Shown here: piece by piece, positions 5,242 to 8,911 of the stretch
Position numbering within the stretch: the first letter of the stretch is position 1
Layout: each line of letters starts with the position of its first letter
DNA from: Candidatus Njordarchaeota archaeon
GTDB taxonomy: Archaea; Asgardarchaeota; Njordarchaeia; Njordarchaeales; JAHKLH01
Direction: 5' to 3'
Length of the DNA: 8,911 bases
Assembly (NCBI GenBank): GCA_029856635.1
Contig: JAHKLH010000055.1
Span: 1 to 8,911 of the forward strand
Made by a program: the position numbers and the translations under genes
Notes under the pieces: generated by a model
Database searches by the model: none
What the model saw: the letters and a program-made list of their open reading frames with translations, nothing else
Told to the model about the DNA's origin: nothing

Positions 5242-6561
5242 TTATGCTTCACTTCTTTTCCTGCGTAATTTGATTCTTAATGTTAGTATTTTTTCTGTTG
5301 TGTAAATTTTTGCCGTTGTAAACAAGAGTATTATGAATTCGACGATCATTATAGCAATAATTATCACAAAAAGCAAATATTCTCTTGCAAGGAGCATAAA
5401 TATTGCAATCACTGGGCTTACGAATGGAATTAATGAAACGCCAATAATAGTTAACATACTTGGAGTTCTTAATATAGCAAATGGTAATAGGAAGCTAATT
5501 GCAAATATGGGCCCAAATAAGACCCCTGTGATTGTTCCTGCAGATTTTGTATCCTCAGAGAATGTTCCAATGATAATCCCAATTAACGCATTTGTCAATA
5601 ATGATATAAATGTTACGATGATTATGAATACTATGTCTGATAATGTGAATAATGAGGTAATGCTCTCAGCGACGAATACTTCCTCGTAAGCACTATGCAT
5701 GATTGAATCAATATAGAATTTAAATCCAACAATATAGCTTATTAGTCCAAGAATAGATATGATAACAGCACCAATAATTTTACCCAACAAGAGCGTTGTT
5801 CGCTTAACTGGCAATGTTAACAATGTTTCCAAAGTTTTTTGTTCTTTCTCTGATGCAACAGACATTGCAGTTGAGTTCATTATAAGCATGATGAGAAGTA
5901 ATATTATCATTGGTGCAAACATTATTTGAAAGGAGAATACACCTGCTAACATTCCTGGTGGAACACCTTTGTATTCTTTTCCACGATACACTGTGACTGG
6001 TAGAGCTGAAATCGGATTTTGTATGAAAACTGGATTAGCATTAGGATTAATGTTTTGAATAATATAAGTTGAAATAATTGATTTAATTTGTTCAAGCACA
6101 TATGATATAATTTGAGTATCCTCTTGCATGGGAATGTTCTCATGAATGAAATAGTAAGCTTCAATTATAGCGATAATTTGATTTCGAATGCAGAAACTAA
6201 AATTCTCTGGGAAAATTAAAAGTAATCGTAGTGATGTGTTTGATTTCATATATTCCACAGCATCAGATTCTGTATGAATATTAAGATTATTGAGAATTAT
6301 TAACCTTATTCCAGATTGATTAAGAGCTTGCCTAACGGTGTCATTTGACAGTATCTCCTTTGCAATTGTACCAGCATCAAGATTCAGAACAGCCACATCA
6401 ATCTGTTGTATTTCTTCAACTTCAGGTTGAATAAGCGAACTCACGAAAAGTCCTAGCATTGGAAAAAGAATTATTGGGAGAAGAATTACTCCGAAGAGTG
6501 TGTTCTTATCGCGAAGAACTTCCTTTATTTCCTTTTTAATTATGGCTAGTAGGGGATTCAT
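5242..6561 (-). CDS. ABC-2 type exporter permease, NatB-like
   Basis: 439-residue membrane subunit that would form, as a dimer, the channel driven by the ATPase encoded just upstream. Layout: transmembrane helix at about 22-43, a large outer domain (about 45-203), then five or six helices at about 205-229, 259-282, 306-333, 343-365, 370-391 and 396-417, ending in a basic cytoplasmic tail (KLRRKR). Between the second and third helices stands SEKEQKTLETLLTLPV (237-252), the conserved E-K-E-x-x-T-L-E-x-L-L-x-x-P coupling segment of ABC-2/NatB permeases. The start ATG lies 26 bases inside the 3' end of the ATPase gene and has the ribosome binding site GGGTGAT (6573-6567) five bases before it. Family members export sodium, peptides or drugs; the substrate cannot be told from the sequence. 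The large loop and the neighbouring surface protein hint at an envelope-related cargo. Confidence 0.9.
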   Translation of the reverse strand: MNPLLAIIKKEIKEVLRDKNTLFGVILLPIILFPMLGLFVSSLIQPEVEEIQQIDVAVLNLDAGTIAKEILSNDTVRQALNQSGIRLIILNNLNIHTESDAVEYMKSNTSLRLLLIFPENFSFCIRNQIIAIIEAYYFIHENIPMQEDTQIISYVLEQIKSIISTYIIQNINPNANPVFIQNPISALPVTVYRGKEYKGVPPGMLAGVFSFQIMFAPMIILLLIMLIMNSTAMSVASEKEQKTLETLLTLPVKRTTLLLGKIIGAVIISILGLISYIVGFKFYIDSIMHSAYEEVFVAESITSLFTLSDIVFIIIVTFISLLTNALIGIIIGTFSEDTKSAGTITGVLFGPIFAISFLLPFAILRTPSMLTIIGVSLIPFVSPVIAIFMLLAREYLLFVIIIAIMIVEFIILLFTTAKIYTTEKILTLRIKLRRKRSEA

Positions 6562-7285
6562 TTTTAATCACCCTTATAAATACTTCTTCTAGATTTTCAG
6601 CATTGTATTCCTCCTTTAATTCTTTAGGAGTTCCTTCAGCAACGATTTTTCCCTTGTTTATAATTGCGACTCTGTCGCAAATATATTCTACTTCGAGCAT
6701 ATTGTGGCTTGATAGAACAACAGTTATTCCATATTTTCGAGCATATTCTCGTATAATGTTCCTCACATGAACTGCATGAATAATATCTAATCCCGCTGTA
6801 GGTTCATCAAGGATGGCAACTTTTGGTCGTACCATTAGTGCTCGAGCTAAAACGAGACGGCGTTTCATTCCCTTACTATATGTCTTTATTAAATCCCTAA
6901 GTCTATCACCTAATCCTGACAGTTCTGCTCCTTCCTTTACCATTTGTTCTAATTCTTTCTTATTTTTCGCAACAAAACTTGCCATGAATTGAAGATAATC
7001 CCAACCCGTCAATCTATTATATGCTCCTGCATCTTCTGGCAAGTAACTAATAATGTAACGAACTTTCTCAGCATCTTCAACAACATCATAACCATAAATT
7101 CTTGCATGTCCAGATGTAGGTATTAATAGCGTTGCTAAAATACGAAGTGTTGTTGTTTTTCCAGCACCGTTTGGACCAATTAAACCAAAGATTTCCCCCT
7201 CATGTACCTGAAAAGATATGCCATCAACTGCTCGAATTTTTCCGAAAAATTTAACAAGATCCTCTACGTCAACAACGTATTTCAT
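6536..7285 (-). CDS. ABC transporter ATP-binding protein, NatA-like
   Basis: 249-residue cytoplasmic ATPase powering the NatB-like permease that follows. Visible motifs: Walker A GPNGAGKTT (38-46 region), a Q-loop position replaced by SYLPEDAGAYNRLTG (80-94, an ED in place of the usual Gln region, as in NatA/CcmA-type exporter ATPases), signature YSKGMKRRL (136-144), Walker B VAILDEPTAGLD (156-167) and H-loop SSH (192-194). Length and order are normal for the family. The start is supported by GGTGA (7296-7292) six bases before the ATG. The 3' end overlaps the permease start, so the two are translated together. All catalytic residues look intact. Confidence 0.93.
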   Translation of the reverse strand: MKYVVDVEDLVKFFGKIRAVDGISFQVHEGEIFGLIGPNGAGKTTTLRILATLLIPTSGHARIYGYDVVEDAEKVRYIISYLPEDAGAYNRLTGWDYLQFMASFVAKNKKELEQMVKEGAELSGLGDRLRDLIKTYSKGMKRRLVLARALMVRPKVAILDEPTAGLDIIHAVHVRNIIREYARKYGITVVLSSHNMLEVEYICDRVAIINKGKIVAEGTPKELKEEYNAENLEEVFIRVIKNESPTSHN

Positions 7286-7291
7286 TGAATT

Positions 7292-7326
7292 TCACCATGC
7301 AGTGGTATCCAGAATATTTTTAAAGG
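7292..7326 (-). promoter_or_regulatory. Promoter and ribosome binding site of the exporter operon
   Basis: Read leftward, a CC-TTTAAAAAT box (about 7326-7316) stands about 35 bases before the ATG at 7285, placing transcript start near 7296, directly before the ribosome binding site GGTGA (7296-7292). This implies a leader of only about ten bases. Directly upstream of the box, GCATA-CTA-TATGC (7326-7338) is a perfect 5-3-5 inverted repeat touching the position of the BRE and so could be an operator that blocks TFB/TBP binding. Sequence elements seen; roles inferred. Confidence 0.4.
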
Positions 7327-7400
7327 CATACTATATGCTATACTTATATGAAATACGTTAATCATAAAAAGGCATTTATGTATTTTATATAGCATGTTGG

Positions 7401-7494
7401 TTATGAGAAGGATTCTCCTAATAATATCATTAATAATATCATATTGTATATTATAATATGAGAATAATAAACATTGCGAACATTGTTTATATTC
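7401..7494. repeat. Cluster of short repeats in the divergent promoter region
   Basis: Between the exporter operon and the rightward membrane protein are: the inverted repeat GAGAA-GGA-TTCTC (7405-7417); two perfect head-to-tail copies of TAATAATATCAT (7419-7430 and 7431-7442); CATATT/AATATG as an imperfect inverted pair (7440-7445 and 7455-7460); and ACATTG repeated at 7471-7476 and 7480-7485. A TTTATATTC box at 7486-7494 could serve the rightward gene. The set looks like regulator sites shared by the two divergent genes, but AT-rich DNA gives such repeats by chance more easily. No gene is seen in 7286-7544. Confidence 0.4.
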
Positions 7495-7544
7495 TATCTT
7501 CTTAATATGAATTTTTCTCTCTTATTTCTTTAAGATATTTTCAA

Positions 7545-8408
7545 GTGAGAATGATGAAAAATATTTCTAGAATAATTATAGGGTCATGTTTACTGACTAT
7601 CTCCGTTATTTCAATATACTTCACCGGAATTTCTTCTCTTCTAATGTCGCTGGCTTATGCTGCTTCTATGTTTGTTGGAATCCATTTCTTGAAGAAGATT
7701 TCTGAATCCACAATATCACTTTGTATAAAAGAAGCAACATCCATAAGGAAATTAGGTGGTAAAATACTCTTTGTATCAGATAAATACAAGGGGAAATTTA
7801 CATCCATTAACGGCACACTAGACTTTTACACAAAGCTTTTCCTAATGCATTTTCTTCTATTCTTATTCTTGTTTAAGGTGGCTGGAACTTTTGAAATGTC
7901 TTTAAAATTTGCGGTAGCTCTGATAGGGTCAATAATTCTTTCTTTAATAGTTAGTCCAATTTCCATCGTATATTGGATTATTTACAATACAAAGATTCGG
8001 ATTCTTGATGTTCGTTCGGCTTTAATAGACCGACCCGGAAAACTTTTTCGGATATTCTATAGAGTTGTTTTTGGTTTTGGAAACTTAATTGCAATATTCT
8101 ACATAATCATGGATGCCATAAGATATACAAATGATGTTGTTGCTGGAACTGCACTTGCTGCGATATTAATTGCTTTTGTGTTTGGATCAGTTGGTCTAGG
8201 AGGATTCATTGCATCAATTTTAATCTTCTTCCTTGAGCGTAATAAAATAGACAAAGCATTAGAAGACTTTGAGAAGACTATGAGTGAATATAGTACAAAA
8301 CCAGAAGAAGCAATTCAAATTCTAAAAGAAATCATTGGTATACAAGAGGCGATAAGTGAAACCGAAGGCAATCAGGAGAGCGCTAGTCAATCTCAAACCG
8401 AGAATTGA
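7545..8408 (+). CDS. Multi-pass membrane protein of unknown function
   Basis: Not recognised. Up to 287 residues with hydrophobic segments at about 9-28, 31-49, 97-112, 119-147, 173-192 and 198-230, so roughly five or six membrane helices. A polar loop (50-95) contains KLGGKILFVSDKYKGKFTSING, a second polar loop (148-172) reads NTKIRILDVRSALIDRPGK, and the end (231-287) is a charged helical tail (ERNKIDKALEDFEKTM...) turning Gln/Ser-rich, probably cytoplasmic and perhaps coiled. The longest start is GTG at 7545, but GTGA there looks like the ribosome binding site for the ATG at 7554 (or 7551), which would shorten the protein by two or three residues. It is divergent from the exporter operon. 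No catalytic motif was seen; a sensor or envelope protein are equally possible. Confidence 0.7.
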   Translation: MRMMKNISRIIIGSCLLTISVISIYFTGISSLLMSLAYAASMFVGIHFLKKISESTISLCIKEATSIRKLGGKILFVSDKYKGKFTSINGTLDFYTKLFLMHFLLFLFLFKVAGTFEMSLKFAVALIGSIILSLIVSPISIVYWIIYNTKIRILDVRSALIDRPGKLFRIFYRVVFGFGNLIAIFYIIMDAIRYTNDVVAGTALAAILIAFVFGSVGLGGFIASILIFFLERNKIDKALEDFEKTMSEYSTKPEEAIQILKEIIGIQEAISETEGNQESASQSQTEN

Positions 8409-8419
8409 TATTCATAGAC

Positions 8420-8425
8420 TTTTTT
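8420..8425 (+). terminator. Oligo-T terminator of the membrane protein gene
   Basis: Six T's start twelve bases after the stop of the rightward membrane protein gene, in the 65-base convergent gap, in the manner of archaeal T-run termination. Confidence 0.35.
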
Positions 8426-8429
8426 AGTA

Positions 8430-8462
8430 GAAAACACAATTATCAAAAATATTTTTTAAATT
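8430..8462 (-). terminator. Oligo-T terminator of the dehydrogenase gene
   Basis: Read leftward after the dehydrogenase stop, the gap shows T-runs (TATTTTTG and GTGTTTTC). With the rightward T6 next to it this makes a convergent pair of terminators. Confidence 0.3.
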
Positions 8463-8473
8463 AACGAGGATTT

Positions 8474-8911
8474 CTAAGCAAATCTTCCGCCGTCTATGAC
8501 AAGGGTATGGCCAGTTATATATCTTGAGCACGGCATTGCTAAAAAGTAAACAGCTTCTGCAACATCATTAGGAGTGCAGATACTCTTTAATGGGTGTAAT
8601 TCAGCAATTCTCTTTCTTTTCTCTGGAGTATCTATGAATTCCCTAACCATATCTGTTTCAACAAAACTTGGTGCAACAGCATTAACGCGGATTTTTGGCG
8701 CCAATTCAATAGCCAATCGTCTAGTTAACGCAATTACGCCTGCTTTTGATGCAGCATATGCTGCCGAAGCGACTATATTTCCTCGAATTCCAGCAACACT
8801 TGCTATATTAACTATACTAGCCCAAGGCGCTTTTTTCAGTAGGGGTAAAAATATTTTAGTTACCAAGAAAGTTCCTGTTAGATTAATGTTAATTACTCTG
8901 TTCCAATCTTC
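8474..8911 (-). CDS. Short-chain dehydrogenase/reductase, FabG-like, 5' part outside window
   Basis: The frame is open to the right edge, so the last 145 residues are visible and the NAD(P)-binding Gly motif is missing only because it lies outside. Seen: NINLTG near the edge (the tetrad Asn), SIVNIASVAG with the catalytic Ser (visible residue 38), Y-AAS-K (Y52, K56), then RVNAVAPSFVETDM, PNDVAEAVYFLA, and the C-terminal YITGHTLVIDGGRFA typical of 3-oxoacyl-ACP-reductase-like classical SDRs. The family uses NAD(P)H to reduce a keto group or the reverse; many archaeal members act on sugars or polyols, so FabG likeness does not fix the substrate. The TTG at 8866 is an internal Leu codon, not a start. 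The catalytic residues are complete. Confidence 0.9.
   Translation of the reverse strand, partial: EDWNRVININLTGTFLVTKIFLPLLKKAPWASIVNIASVAGIRGNIVASAAYAASKAGVIALTRRLAIELAPKIRVNAVAPSFVETDMVREFIDTPEKRKRIAELHPLKSICTPNDVAEAVYFLAMPCSRYITGHTLVIDGGRFA

Noticed and set aside
5333..5689. A 118-codon open frame on the + strand.
   Set aside because: It is fully antisense to the exporter permease, which has a well-conserved family sequence, and its protein looks like the low-complexity reverse of membrane helices.
7419..7442. The tandem 12-base repeat as a tiny CRISPR array.
   Set aside because: The copies are adjacent with no spacers, only two in number and nearly pure A/T; no cas genes are present.
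7551..7598. A perfect C box (ATGATGA) with a CTGA 42 bases later, as a second C/D sRNA.
   Set aside because: It lies at the start of a coding frame, the two boxes are about 35 bases apart with no C' or D' between, and the segment is AT-rich like its surroundings.
8474..8866. A complete short dehydrogenase starting at TTG 8866.
   Set aside because: The frame stays open to the window edge with family-like sequence (VININLTGTF), so the gene is only cut by the window.

Overview
The window looks like a chromosomal piece of an AT-rich archaeon, probably a thermophile of the Thermoproteota (TACK) side. The evidence is the VapBC pair of archaeal type, short or absent leaders with TATA-like boxes about 25-30 bases before starts, GGTGA-type ribosome binding sites, oligo-T ends of transcripts, a LEA14-like secreted protein, a membrane-anchored M28 peptidase and a candidate archaeal C/D box guide RNA. 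The lineage is inferred from protein style only and is not firm.

Layout: at the left edge a vapB-vapC toxin-antitoxin operon runs rightward (80-780). All genes from 876 to 7285 point left. Read in the direction of transcription they are: an ABC exporter of the NatA/NatB type (ATPase 7285-6536, permease 6561-5242, overlapping by 26 bases); a signal-anchored extracytoplasmic protein with LEA14-like repeats (5166-4036); a candidate C/D box sRNA (about 3943-3886) that ends against the start codon of the next gene; a multi-domain iron-sulfur radical SAM protein (3883-2642); and a secreted M28 metallopeptidase that is cut into three reading frames (2583-876). To the right, an unrecognised multi-pass membrane protein runs rightward (7545-8408), divergent from the exporter. 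It converges on the 3' part of a short-chain dehydrogenase/reductase that runs off the right edge (8911-8474).

How the genes may work together: the ATPase and permease form one machine, and the LEA-like protein 75 bases downstream may be its surface partner. The peptidase was designed as a cell-surface enzyme (signal peptide, PA domain, M28 domain, proline-rich linker, C-terminal membrane anchor), so this arm of the window has a cell-envelope theme. The radical SAM protein does not obviously belong to it.

Most interesting points: (1) the peptidase needs one extra A at each of two places to read through, and one of these is a perfect A AAA AAA slippery heptamer lying directly before the metal-binding His-Tyr-Asp; (2) a single protein combines eight ferredoxin-type cysteines, a plant-type [2Fe-2S] motif and a radical SAM domain; (3) a GC-rich islet in AT-rich intergenic DNA has C, D', C' and D-like boxes with a 12-base guide; (4) tandemly duplicated TATA-like elements stand before both vapBC and the sRNA. 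No mobile element, CRISPR array, tRNA or rRNA was seen. No gene-free stretch exceeds 300 bases; the longest is 7286-7544.
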